Origin: CAVVTR01 sp963751245
Lineage (GTDB): Bacteria; Acidobacteriota; Thermoanaerobaculia; Thermoanaerobaculales; Thermoanaerobaculaceae
NCBI GenBank assembly: GCA_963751245.1
Contig: CAVVTR010000002.1
Coordinates: 307,495-371,494, forward strand
Length of the DNA stretch: 64,000 nt
Direction of reading: 5' to 3'
Every line of letters begins with the position of its first letter. Position 1 is the first letter of the stretch. The notes beneath the pieces are model-generated. The model worked only from the letters and a program-made list of their open reading frames with translations, had not been told where the DNA came from and made no database searches. Positions 25,751 to 35,364 of this stretch are shown here, in pieces. The translations under genes were made by a program, and so were the position numbers.

Positions 25751-27889
25751 TCACGCTGTCCCCGGCGACAGCAGCCGGAGCACCTCGTCGGCCGGCACCG
25801 GTGGACACGACATCCCCTCCCGGCCCGACATCCCGGGTGAACAGAAGATCGCGTTCAGCACGGCCTCCTCGGTGGCCTCGATGACGGCCTCGTAGAAGGC
25901 GTCGATCCGGCTGCCGCTGACGAACCGCAGCGTCCGGTGGCTGTCGCCGTGCTCGTCGCGGTGGATCCGGTTGCCGGTGGAGAAGGCGAGCGCGAACTCG
26001 CCGCTGCCCGAGGCGGCGAAGGTGCCGACCCGGCCGAGACCGAGCGCGGCGCGCTTGCACAGGCGGGAGAGCTGTCCGGACAGCATCGGTGCGTCGGTGG
26101 CCACGATGACGATCGCCGACCCCCCGCTCCGATAGCGCCGGCCCTCGGAGGGGAGCAGGCGGTCGAGATCCCGGCCCACCACCGCCCCGGACACCGTCAG
26201 GTTGCGCATCCGGCCGAAGTTCGAAAGCACGAGGACGCCGAGGGTATCGTGGCCGCCCGACGCGCGGGGCAGGAGACGCGACGCGCTGCCGATCCCGCCG
26301 GCGAAGTCGAAGGTGGTCATCCCCGTGCCGGCACCCACCGATCCCTGGGGGACGGGACCGGTCTTGGCCGCCTGGATCGCCCGCCGGACGTCGCGGGGCA
26401 TGATCCTCCCCACCCGGACGTCGTTCAGGAAAGAGTCGTCGGTCTCGCCGATGACCGGGACCAGCACCTGCTCCCTGGCGCCGAGATTCGGGTGCCGCTC
26501 GAGCATGTAGTCGATGACACCTTTGTGCACCACGCCCACCGACATGGTGCTGCACAGCATGATCGGCGACTCGAGCCAGCCCCACTCGTTGACCTGGCTC
26601 AGGCCGACCATTTCGCCCGTGCCGTTGAGGATGAACCCGCCGGCGGCCATGTGGCGGGTGTAGATGTCTCCGCCCGCCGGCAGGATGGCCGTGAGCCCGG
26701 TCCTCACCGAGGTCTTTCCCTCCAGCCCGGCGACCGCGACGTCATCCTCGATGAAGGTGAGGTGGCCCACCTTGACGCCCTTGACGTCGGTGATGGCATT
26801 GTCCGGTCCCGGCTCGTAGAACCCGACCCGGACACCCAGCTCGCGCGAGGTGGGACGGGCCGCCCCGCCGTCGCCCTCCGCCACCGCGGCCCGGCGCCGC
26901 GGGCGCAGCGGCAGGTGGTTCCGGCGGGCTGCCGAGCGGATGATCAACCGGAGGAGGTCGCTCTGCGTCAGCCCCAGCTGTCTGGCCGCGATCATGTGCG
27001 AGACGTCCGGCTCGAGGCTGGGGAGGGGGTTCATTTCGATGAAGAACGGCACCCCGTCGTCGCGGAGGCGGATGTCGACGCGGGCGTAGTCCGCGTAGTT
27101 CATGACGTGCCCCGCGCGGCGGGCGAGCTCCAGGACGGCGGTCCGCTCCGGTCCGGTCAGGCGGGCGGGGCAGTGGGCCGTCACGTGGTGCGAGCCGCCG
27201 CCGTACTTGAAGGTGTAGTCGTAGATGTTGAACGCAGCGCCGCTCCCGGCCAGGTCGAACTCGATCTCGACCACCTCGAGCACCTCGCCGGGGTGGGCTT
27301 CCACCAGCGGGACCGTGAGCTCCCTGCCGCTGATGAACTCCTCCACCACCACGCCGGAGGGGAAACGGGCGAGGAGCTCGTCGACGAGCTTCCGGCACTC
27401 CTCCTGCGACGAGACCACCGACTTCTGGGTGATGCCGATGCTCGATCCCTCGTAGTTCGGCTTGAGGATCAGCGGGTAGTCCAGGCCGTCCGGGAGCGCC
27501 GGGTCCCGCGGCGTGACGAGGACCCCGCGCGGCACGCGGACCCCGCGCGCCGCCACGACGGTCTTGCTGAGCTGCTTGTCCATGTTGAGGTGGAGCACGG
27601 ACGAGCCGCTCCCCGTGAACGGCAGCTTGAGCTGCTCGAAGATGCCCGGGTAGAACGCCTCCCGCGCCGCCCCGACACGCCCTTCGGCGACGTTGAAGAC
27701 GAGGTCGGGGTCGGTGGCGAGGAGCCCCTCGATGACCTCGTGGGGCGGTCCCGACACCTCGAGCGGCGTCACGGTGTGACCGAGGGCGCCGATGGCCCGC
27801 CGCAGCTGCTCGATCTCCCACGGAGCGTGCAGCTCCGCCTGCTCCTCGCTCTCCTCGGTCTTGAGGTTGTAGGTCAGCGTGATCCGCAC
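25751..27889 (-). CDS. ATP-grasp ligase fused to DmpA/P1-type aminopeptidase
   Basis: A 712-residue fusion. Residues ~1-330 are an ATP-grasp ligase of the D-Ala-D-Ala ligase type: substrate segment FTGSGSSVLHLNMDK, ATP lysine in LILKPNYEGSSIG (~141-152), and the metal site FFIEMNPLPSL (~282-292). Residues ~345-712 are a P1/DmpA peptidase: Asn557 in LSNFGR, the autoprocessing pair Gly590-Ser591 in SGGSAIVIVATDAP, and ASGSGEF (~626-632). Self-cleavage there would leave the ligase on the alpha chain. GTG at 27889 is chosen because GGAGGAGGT stands six bases upstream; longer readings add junk-like residues. It is the first gene of an operon with the GNAT-deacetylase fusion. One half makes peptide-like bonds and the other removes N-terminal residues. 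Confidence 0.85.
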   Translation of the reverse strand: MRITLTYNLKTEESEEQAELHAPWEIEQLRRAIGALGHTVTPLEVSGPPHEVIEGLLATDPDLVFNVAEGRVGAAREAFYPGIFEQLKLPFTGSGSSVLHLNMDKQLSKTVVAARGVRVPRGVLVTPRDPALPDGLDYPLILKPNYEGSSIGITQKSVVSSQEECRKLVDELLARFPSGVVVEEFISGRELTVPLVEAHPGEVLEVVEIEFDLAGSGAAFNIYDYTFKYGGGSHHVTAHCPARLTGPERTAVLELARRAGHVMNYADYARVDIRLRDDGVPFFIEMNPLPSLEPDVSHMIAARQLGLTQSDLLRLIIRSAARRNHLPLRPRRRAAVAEGDGGAARPTSRELGVRVGFYEPGPDNAITDVKGVKVGHLTFIEDDVAVAGLEGKTSVRTGLTAILPAGGDIYTRHMAAGGFILNGTGEMVGLSQVNEWGWLESPIMLCSTMSVGVVHKGVIDYMLERHPNLGAREQVLVPVIGETDDSFLNDVRVGRIMPRDVRRAIQAAKTGPVPQGSVGAGTGMTTFDFAGGIGSASRLLPRASGGHDTLGVLVLSNFGRMRNLTVSGAVVGRDLDRLLPSEGRRYRSGGSAIVIVATDAPMLSGQLSRLCKRAALGLGRVGTFAASGSGEFALAFSTGNRIHRDEHGDSHRTLRFVSGSRIDAFYEAVIEATEEAVLNAIFCSPGMSGREGMSCPPVPADEVLRLLSPGTA

Positions 27890-28139
27890 AAGGTCACCTC
27901 CTCCGAACGCGCCCTCTATCGCCGCGCCGGAGCCGGCGCGGCCAGATTCCGCCGCATGTGGTGCTCTCTCTTCCATCGTAAGGGATGCTGCGACAGGTTC
28001 CGGGTGCTCCCGAAGTGTGCTCGAGCGGGACATGACCTCACTTCGGACGTGGCACTTCACCCTCGCGCAACCCTCGACCTCGCGCCTGCGTACCCAGGGC
28101 TGTGCGTCGCCTCGCAGGACGCCCCGACTGGAGAAGCCC

Positions 28140-29156
28140 GTGACGATCCAGCCCAGGACGCTCGCCGCTGCCCTGACGGCCGCCGTGCTCCTCGCGGCCG
28201 GCTGCTCCCGCCGCGCCGCCGAGACGCCCCGGCCGGCGGGGGACTACCCGGGGCTCCGGCTCCCGGGCAAGACCGCGGAGCTGTTCGCGCCGGGGATCGT
28301 CTCCACCGGGATGGCCGAGCGCGACGTGGCCATGACGCCGGACGGCTCGGAGCTCTACTTCACGGTCACCAACGGCGCCCGCGGGACCATCGTCGTCCTC
28401 CGCCGCGTGGACGGGGTGTGGACGCCCCCCGAGGTGGCGCCGTTCTCCGGCACGTGGAGCGACTACGAGCCCGCCGTCTCCCCGGACGGCCGCCGGTTCT
28501 TCTTCGCGTCCACGCGCCCCGCGGGGCCGACGGAGACCGGGCCCGGCGACTCGGACCTCTGGGTCATGGAGCGCACCGCGGCGGGATGGGGCGCCCCGCG
28601 CAACCTCGGCGCTCCGGTCAACGGCGACCGCAACGAGTACTTCCCCTCGGTGACGCGGGACGGGACGCTCTACTTCACCAGCCGCGGCGAGCGCGGCGAG
28701 GCCATCTTCCGCTGCCGCCCCGCCGGCGGAGGCTACGGCGAGCGCGAGCTCCTCCCGGAGCAGATCAACACGACGGCGCAGCAGTTCAACGCCTACGTCG
28801 CACCGGACGAGAGCTACCTCATCTTCACCTCGGCCACGCGCGCGGGCGACCTGGGCGGCGGCGACTACCAGATCAGCTTCCGCAACCCCGACGGCTCGTG
28901 GACCGGGGCCGTGAACATGGGCGCGGCCGTCAACTCCAAGGCGGGGGAGTGGTCGCCGTACGTCAGCCCGGACGGCAGGGTCCTCTTCTTCCACAGCACC
29001 CGCAACGCCGTGCCGGACCCTGCGCCGGCGCCGCTGCGCTACGCGGACCTGCGGGCCATGCTGGAGCGTCCCGCCACGGGCCAGTCGGACATCTACTGGA
29101 TCGACGCCTCGTTCATCGAGGACCTCAGGCGCGCGGCGAGGGCCGGGCGCGACTGA
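28140..29156 (+). CDS. PD40/TolB-like beta-propeller lipoprotein
   Basis: A 338-residue protein. The signal peptide ends in a lipobox (AAVLLAAGC), giving an envelope-anchored lipoprotein. The rest is a chain of PD40-like blades with repeated SPDGRRFFFASTR, TRDGTLYFTSRG, APDESYLIFTSATR and SPDGRVLFFHSTR units. GTG at 28140 has GGAGA upstream. It is divergent from the fusion-enzyme operon; the 250 bp between them must hold both promoters. Propellers of this sort are common in Acidobacteriota as binding modules; the ligand is unknown. Confidence 0.85.
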   Translation: MTIQPRTLAAALTAAVLLAAGCSRRAAETPRPAGDYPGLRLPGKTAELFAPGIVSTGMAERDVAMTPDGSELYFTVTNGARGTIVVLRRVDGVWTPPEVAPFSGTWSDYEPAVSPDGRRFFFASTRPAGPTETGPGDSDLWVMERTAAGWGAPRNLGAPVNGDRNEYFPSVTRDGTLYFTSRGERGEAIFRCRPAGGGYGERELLPEQINTTAQQFNAYVAPDESYLIFTSATRAGDLGGGDYQISFRNPDGSWTGAVNMGAAVNSKAGEWSPYVSPDGRVLFFHSTRNAVPDPAPAPLRYADLRAMLERPATGQSDIYWIDASFIEDLRRAARAGRD

Positions 29157-29172
29157 CGCCGGCAGGCCCGCC

Positions 29173-29592
29173 TCACCAGGGGACCTCCTCCAGCGGGAGC
29201 AGGCGGGAGTCCTCCAGGGCCGCGGTGCGGTGGCCCATGCCGGCGAGGTAGGCGGCGTTGGACGCGAACGCCATGAACGCCCGGGGGCTGGACTGCTCGA
29301 CCAGCATCGCGGCGTCCCAGCGCTCCTCCGGAGGCCCGATCAGGAAGCCGCCGCCCCGTCCGTAGAACAGCAGCCGGCCGCCCGACGCCTCCAGGTGGGG
29401 CATGGTGTGCTCCATGTAGAGCCGGTACGCCTGCTCCCCGGTGATGGGATCGGCCGGGGCGAGCTCCGGCGCGGCGGAGTAGTCGGCCGTCGCGCGGAAG
29501 CGCAGGAGGTTCAGCATCACCACCGTGCCCTCGATGCCCCGCGTGAAGAAGGCCCGCCCCGAGTCCTGCGTCGGTTCCATGTAGGTCGTCAC
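29173..29592 (-). CDS. DUF1330-like small protein
   Basis: A 139-residue protein of ferredoxin-like (dimeric alpha-beta barrel) type. VVMLNLLRFR, YRLYMEHTMPHLEASGGRLL and WDAAMLVEQSSPRAFMAFA match the pattern of DUF1330/NIPSNAP-like proteins. GTG at 29592 follows GGGAGG by seven bases and is preferred to the ATG four codons in. It ends 17 bp from the convergent propeller gene. The biochemical role of the family is not established. Confidence 0.7.
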   Translation of the reverse strand: MTTYMEPTQDSGRAFFTRGIEGTVVMLNLLRFRATADYSAAPELAPADPITGEQAYRLYMEHTMPHLEASGGRLLFYGRGGGFLIGPPEERWDAAMLVEQSSPRAFMAFASNAAYLAGMGHRTAALEDSRLLPLEEVPW

Positions 29593-29860
29593 GTCCGCTC
29601 CTCCCGATCCCCCGCGCCGCGTTCTGCGGGCCCGGTGCAGCCCGCCACCGGCCGTGCGCCGGGCCGGCCACCAACCCGGGTCCGGGCATGGTAGCGCGGG
29701 CCCCGCGGGACACGCGGATCCGCCGCCCGCCCAGGCCGGGCCGTCCGAGAGCAGCTTGACCCTCTGGACGCAGGGCAGCTCGCGGCCGCCGGGCGCGCAA
29801 CCGGGTGTCCGGCCTGCCGTAGAAGAGGCAGGTTCGACGGGACGTCGGACGGAGGCGAGG

Positions 29861-30178
29861 ATGATCAACCGCGTCTGGCACGGGTGGACCACGCCGGAAA
29901 ACGCCGACCGCTACGAGGCGCTGCTCGAGGAGGAGATCTTCGTCGGCATCCGCGACATGGAGATGGCCGGCTACCGGGGCATCCGGCTGCTGCGGCGGCG
30001 GGTGGGGGACGAGGTGGAGTTCGTCACCATCATGACCTTCGACTCCCTCGAGGACGTCAAGGGTTTCGTCGGCGAGGACTACGAGGTCTGCTACGTGCCG
30101 GCCGCGGCGCGCAAGGTGCTCTCCCGCTTCGACGAGCGCTCGCAGCACTACGAGGTCAGGGCGGAGATGACGGTCTGA
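29861..30178 (+). CDS. Antibiotic-biosynthesis-monooxygenase-like small protein
   Basis: A 105-residue dimeric alpha-beta barrel protein: NRVWHGWTTPENADRYEALL, YRGIRLLRRRVGDEVEF, TIMTFDSLEDVKGFVGED and HYEVRAEM. The pattern fits ABM-fold proteins, many of which act on quinones or haem while others are non-catalytic. GGAGG precedes the ATG. The gene stands alone; the 268 bp upstream hold nothing else recognisable. Confidence 0.75.
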   Translation: MINRVWHGWTTPENADRYEALLEEEIFVGIRDMEMAGYRGIRLLRRRVGDEVEFVTIMTFDSLEDVKGFVGEDYEVCYVPAAARKVLSRFDERSQHYEVRAEMTV

Positions 30179-30268
30179 CCGGGGTCTCCGGCGGGCCCGT
30201 CGGGCAGGCGGTTCCCGGCCGCACGCGGGCACGGTTCCGCGCGCGCCGCGTCGCGGCGGCGGCTCCCG

Positions 30269-30364
30269 TCAGACGGCCTGCGTCTTCGCGGCGACGTGCC
30301 GCATCAGCTTCCGCCACGGCCCGACCGGGCTGAAGTCGAGCGACACGGTGTCCTCCTCGATCAC
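30269..30364 (-). pseudogene. Short C-terminal remnant
   Basis: The frame VIEEDTVSLDFSPVGPWRK ending AAKTQAV before TGA at 30271 looks like real protein and not like the surrounding low-complexity DNA. It has only a GTG as possible start and would be about 31 residues long. It may be the end of a gene broken by the frameshift-rich sequence that starts here. Family unknown. Confidence 0.25.
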
Positions 30365-30442
30365 CGCGGTGTGGCCCGCCCGGCCGCGCGCCGGCGCGGC
30401 CGGGCTGGCCCGGTGACGGGAGCCGGTCTGTGTGGACCCGTG

Positions 30443-31348
30443 TCAGCGGTGCCGCGGACGGTAGTGCCGCGGACGGTAGTGCCGCGGCCGCACTCCCGTG
30501 CCACCTCGGGCCCCAGCCTCGGCCGTACCACACGAAGTTGACTCCGCCGGAGACGCCCACGAACGGCATGGGGCCCCAGCCCCACAGCCACGGCGCGGTC
30601 ACCCAGGTCCAGCCGGCGCTGGGGTAGTACACGTACATGTACGGATCGCCGTTGTCGTAGTCCGGCGTGAACGTGTAGGCGGCGCCGTACGGCATCCACA
30701 CCCAGCCGTACTGCTGGGTGAAGGTCCACTGGCCCGAGGGGACTCCGAGGGAGCGAGCTGCGTCGCGGGCGCGGGAGGCGCGGGCGCCGCGGACGGCGGC
30801 GGGGGAGGCGTGGTCCCGGGCTCGGGCGACGTGGGCTGCGCGGGTCCGTAAGGCTCCGCGCCCTGTCGAGGCGGAGAAGGCGCCGTGGCCGCGCCCGGCG
30901 GCTCCGAGAGAACGCTGCTCGGGACCAGGCCCTGCGCCGTCAGCGTGACGGACTCGCCGGAGCGGAACGGGGGGCGCCCGCGGAACAGGAAGGTGCGCTG
31001 GTCGCCGTTGTCGAACCGCACCGCCACCTCGTAGGTGGTGCTCTCGCCGCTGACCTGGCTCGCCGAAGCGCCGATCATCGCGCCGCTGGCGGCCCCGAAG
31101 AACGCGCCCCCGCGGTGGCCGCCGAGCAGGCCGCCCAGCAGCCCGCCGATGACGGCGCCCGCCGCGGCGCCGCCGGCCGGGTTCCCCTGGACCTGACGGA
31201 CCGTCTCGCGGACCCATTCGACCCGGCCCTGCTGCCCCGCGTCGGGGCCGGGAGGACCGTTCACGTACCTCGTCTGCGTCGTCGTCATGACACAGGCCGG
31301 GGCCAGCAGGACCGAACCGATGAGCAGAGCCGAGAAGCTGCGGCGCAT
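30443..31348 (-). CDS. Glycine-zipper lipoprotein with C-terminal YV/W-rich domain, frameshifted
   Basis: From ATG 31348 (AAGGAGG six bases before) a lipoprotein begins: signal ending LLAPAC, then a glycine zipper (GGAAAGAVIGGLLGGLLGG, residues ~47-65), a beta-rich segment with FDNGDQRTFLF, and a proline-rich linker. Near 30740 the frame changes and the sequence continues as GQWTFTQQYGWVWMPYG, then TPDYDNGDPYMYVYYPSAGW and WGWGPMPFVGVSGG, an aromatic surface-type domain. A second change near 30500 would lead to a short RPRHYRPRHYRPRH tail and TGA at 30445. The gene therefore needs two corrections. It probably acts at the outer membrane. The neighbouring frameshifts favour sequence error over decay. 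Confidence 0.6.
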
Positions 31349-32271
31349 GGTGTACCTCCTTGGCGAAGACCCTCGACGAGCCGTCCGCCCGCGCGGGCGC
31401 GGGAACCTGCGCGGCCACCGTATCTCTGGAACGCATGACGGCGGCGGATGTTTCTCCGTCACGTCTCCCGGACCCGCCAAGCCCCGCTACCGGGGCCTTC
31501 ACGGAAAGAGAGGCAACTTGCGTGCCATGCCGGGAGCTGGCGGCCACCCTCCGGGCTGCGACAGCCGCCGCCGGGGACGCCAGCCTGGCACCGTCGCGGG
31601 CGGCTCCGGACTCCCTCCCGGCCGCGGAAGGACGGTGCCCGCTTCCGAGGACCGTCGTGACCTCCGCGGTGGGCACCCGTGGCCGGCGCGCGCGTCCCGA
31701 GCGTCGTGATCCTCGAGACCGGTCACGTCTGCCGGGCTGCGGCGGGTGCCCTCGTCATCGGCCGGCCCGGTCCGGCCGCCGCGGACCCGGCGGCCATGGT
31801 GCCTGCCCGCGCGGCTCATGGCCCGGCGCGCTGCCGGCGTTGGACCTCGCCGCTTCGATCTGGTCGGGGGCGTCTTCGAAGCGTTCCCGCTGGCCACACC
31901 GGGCGATCTCGCCGTGTTCCAGGCGCGGGTCCTTCCCCGCGTGCGCGGACGGCCGGTCCGGCCGGCCGGCGCCGCGTCCCGATGCCGGCTCCGACGATCC
32001 GACCGGCTCGACAGAGGACGCGCGCCGGGCACGGCGCGCATGGATCTGATAAAGTAATGAAAGTTCATAAAGACGCGAAGTAGAATTGAGTTTATTAATG
32101 TTAGACTTGACATTCGCGAATCCGCCGTGTAAGCGCCGCTGAGGCGCGACGTGGTGCCGTCCTCGCCGGCGGGCTTCGGTTGACAGCCGTCCCGCGCGGC
32201 CTGTCGGACCCCTCCTGGAGGGCTTTCACGGCCGCCCGCTCCGGCGGAGCCAGGAATACTGCCGGGGCGGG
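31349..32271. other. Gene-poor interval
   Basis: About 920 bp where several frames are open by composition but none has a convincing protein or ribosome-binding site. The section at 32040-32110 is strikingly AT-rich compared with its surroundings, with a TTGACA at 32108. I see nothing else. Confidence 0.5.
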
Positions 32272-32299
32272 TTGACATGATTGAGATGAAGTCTATTTT
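32272..32299 (+). promoter_or_regulatory. Sigma-70-like promoter of the Ser/Thr kinase
   Basis: TTGACA at 32272 and TATTTT at 32294 are separated by 16 bp in an AT-rich patch, about 50 bp before the kinase ATG. Confidence 0.5.
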
Positions 32300-32347
32300 G
32301 CTATTGGAGTGTGCGGTGAGACGGCGCTTGGACATCGAGGCCCCCTG

Positions 32348-35052
32348 ATGGGCTCTTCCGGCAGCGGTCGCGAGACCCCTGCGCTGCGCCCCGGGGCGGT
32401 CGTCGGGCCGTACGAGGTGACGGACGCGCTGGGCGAGGGCGGCATGGGGGAGGTGTACCGGGCCGCCGACACCCGGCTCGGTCGCGAGGTGGCGATCAAG
32501 GTGCTGCCCGGAGACTTCGCGGCCGACTCCGAGCGCCTGGCCCGCTTCGAGCGCGAGGCGAGGCTGCTGGCGAGCCCTCAACCACCCCAACATCGCCCCG
32601 ATCTACGGCTTCGAGGAGACGTCGGACGGCGCGCGCACGTCCTGGTCATGGAGCTGGTCGAGGGCGAGGATCTCGCCGAGCGCATTGCGCCAGCGGTACC
32701 GATTGCCGGTCGACGAGGCGCTGCGACATCGCGCGCAGATCGCCGCAAGCCCTGGAGGAAGCCCACGAGAAGGGCATCGTCCACCGCGACCTGAAGCCCG
32801 GCCAACATCAAGCTCACGCCCGACGGCAAGGTCAAGGTGCTGGACTTCGGTCTGGCCAAGGCGCTGGGCGGGCGACGGCGGCGAGCGAGCGCGGCCGATC
32901 CCTCGCAGTCGCCGACGATCACGCGCAGCCGGGGACCGCAGGCGGGCGTCATCCTCGGCACGGCGGCCTACATGTCGCCCGAGCAGGCGCGGGGCAAGCT
33001 CGTGGACAAGCGCGCGGACATCTGGGCCTTCGGCGTCGTGCTCTTCGAGATGCTCACCGGCAAGCGGCTGTTCGACGGGAGAGACGGTGACCGACACGCT
33101 GGCGGCCATCCTCACCCGCGAGCCGGAGCCGTCGGCGCTCCCCGATTCGACGCCGTTGCAGATCCGCAGTCTGCTGGGACGCTGCCTCCGGCGCGACCCG
33201 CGCCAGCGCCTGCACGATATCGCCGACGCCCGGATCGTCATCGAGGATATCAGGCATGGCCCGGCCGCGGGGGAGGCCGGGTCGGCTCTGGAGGCTCCGC
33301 GGCGCTCGTCCCGCCGCGAGCGTCTGGCGTGGGTGGTCGCCGTGGGAGCGGTGATTGCGGCGGCCGGGATCGGAGCCTGGATGGGGCGTGCGCCGCGACC
33401 CGCAGCCCTGCCGCCCGCTCTTGCCTTCGTGCCGCCGCCCCCCGGCACCAGCTTCCGGTCGTACGGCTTCGGCGCCGGGCCTGTCGTCGTGTCGCCGGAC
33501 GGGACGAGGCTCGGCGTTCTCCGCCACGGACGAGAAGGGTCAGACCAGGATCTGGGTGAGACCCGCTCCGGGGCGACAAGGCGGTCGCGCTGGCGGGGAC
33601 CAGGGACGGCTCCTTCCCCTTCTGGTCCGCGGACTCGCGATCGCTCGGGTTCTTCGCCGACCAGAAGCTGAAGACGGTCAGCATCGGCGACGGCACGGTC
33701 AGGATCCTGGCCGACGCCCCCTGCCTGGCACGGGGCGGTGCCTGGGGCCCGAACGGGGTGATCGCGTTCGTCCCGAAGTGCGGCGGCCCCATCGAGGGCA
33801 TCCGGGCCGATGGAGGCGCCCCGACGCCGCTGGTCCAGCCGTCCGCCGGATCGGACGGGTTCGGGTCTCCGGCGTTCGTGCACGGGAGCGGCGCGATCCT
33901 GTACACGGACAGAGCCCCCGACGGGTCCTGTCCGTCCGGGAGGCCTGGCGGAGCACGGGGAAGTCCCGCCTGGTGCTCCGCGACGCGTACCGCCCCCAGT
34001 ACGCTTCCGGAAGTCTGCTGTTCTGCCGCAACGGCACGGTGTTCGGGGTGCCGTTCGACGCCTGGACGGGAAGGTGGCAGGCGAGGCGAAGGCGCTGGGC
34101 GAGGCGCAGATGTTCTCGGCGTCGGGCAACGGCGTCCTCGCGTTCGAGGGAGGCACCGGCAACGCCCGCCTGGAGTGGTTCGACCGCCGTGGCACGTCCA
34201 TCGGAGCGATTGCGGACATCGAGCCGTGGGTTTCGCCCAAGCTCGCGCCCGGCGGCCGGCGGGTGCTGGCGGTCGTCCAGGAGAACCGGAGCCGGACCGA
34301 CGACCTGTGGTCGTACCCGGTCGATGGGGGCGTGGGAACGAGGCTGACGTTCTCCCCCGGTCCGAAGGGCTTCTCCGTCTGGTCGCCGGACGGGCGGTAC
34401 GTCGCGTACAGCCGCCGGAAGGACGGAGGCTGGATCGTCTGCCGCAAGCGGGCCGACGGCTCCGGTGCCGAGGACACCCTCTCGGCCCTCGGTCCGGGAG
34501 TCGTCGCGGCCTCCGTGATCGACTGGTCGCCGGACGGCGCATACCTGAGCGTGGACGAGAGGGACAGCACGAACGAACGCTGGAGCAACTGGGCGCTGCC
34601 GCTGCGCGGCGGCGGCAAGCCGTTGAGGCCGGCTCCGGTCGAGGCCGACCAGTACGACGGCAACTTCTCCCCCGACGGGCGCTGGCTCGCCTACTTCTCC
34701 TACGAGACCGGACGACCTGAGGTGTTCGTCGTACCGTTCCCGCCACGGGCGCGAAGTACCAGATCTCTCAGGCGGGAGGCTGGGCGGTGCGCTGGGGCTC
34801 GGGCGGGCGGCTCTTCTTCCTCACAATGGGGAATCGCCTGATGGAGGCCGATCTCGAGACGGCCGGCGGGTCGTTGCAGGTGAAGTCCATCGAGCCGCTG
34901 TTCGGCTCAACCTGCCGCGCACCAACGCGCCGCTGTTCGACGTCACGCCCGACGGCACCCGTTTTCTCGTCGCCACTTCCGCCGATCCAGCCGCCGCCAG
35001 CTCGATCTCCCTTCTGATGAACTGGCCCGCGCTGGTGAAGCAGCACCGGTGA
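32348..35052 (+). CDS. Ser/Thr protein kinase with beta-propeller, many frameshifts
   Basis: The pieces give an acidobacterial-type PknB-like kinase. ATG at 32348 leads to PGAVVGPYEVTDALGEGGMGEVYRA, the ATP lysine in EVAIKVLP, LNHPNIAPIYGF, LVMELVEGEDLAERI, the catalytic HRDLKP, the metal site LDFGLAKALGG, and GTAAYMSPEQARG. A membrane helix (AWVVAVGAVIAAAGIGAWMG) follows, then a propeller (VVSPDGTRL, FSPGPKGFSVWSPDGRYVAYS, NFSPDGRWLAYFSYETG) and the C-terminus LLMNWPALVKQHR. At least ten single-base frame changes are needed between 32575 and 34930; where the intended codons are clear they are one-base insertions or losses. As written it cannot be translated, but every domain is preserved, so sequence error is more likely than a dead gene. 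Confidence 0.7.
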
Positions 35053-35109
35053 GCGTCGCTCCGGGGGCGCCGGCGGATCGCCGGCGGCAAGGCGCCAGTG
35101 CCCGGAGCC

Positions 35110-35311
35110 TCTGTGCAGCAGGTCCTGGCGACGCCTTGTCCGCGCCGCAAGGAGCGTCGGGCCCAGTGCGACGCCCAGGTCCGTCCCGACGTCGATGCCC
35201 ACGCCGATGTTGCCGAGCGCCACGCCCAGGCCGGAGCCCAGGTAGGTGCCCAGCGCGATTCCGAGCGCCATCCCGTCTCCCGCGCCCTTTCCGCTGGTGG
35301 CCGTCGTTCAC
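35110..35311 (-). CDS. Possible small glycine-rich membrane protein
   Basis: On the minus strand a short frame beginning VNDGHQRKG changes, after one apparent frameshift near 35285, to GDGMALGIALGTYLGSG and then GVALGNIGVGIDVG, a GxxxG-rich hydrophobic run typical of small membrane proteins. It overlaps the 3' end of the kinase region if extended. The end is uncertain. It lies inside the frameshift-dense zone, so its boundaries are only indicative. Confidence 0.35.
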
Positions 35312-35364
35312 CGTCCATCACGGTGAACGACGCCGTTGCGCTCTCACCGGAAGTCCGGCCGGCC

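Noticed and set aside
25937..29251. A 1104-codon plus-strand frame across the fusion-enzyme gene
   Set aside because: It spans an antisense region, the intergenic promoter region and the wrong frame of the propeller gene; only base composition keeps it open.
31499..32593. A 364-codon minus-strand frame in the gene-poor interval
   Set aside because: It overlaps the kinase promoter and 5' end, changes composition abruptly in the AT-rich patch and has no protein-like pattern.
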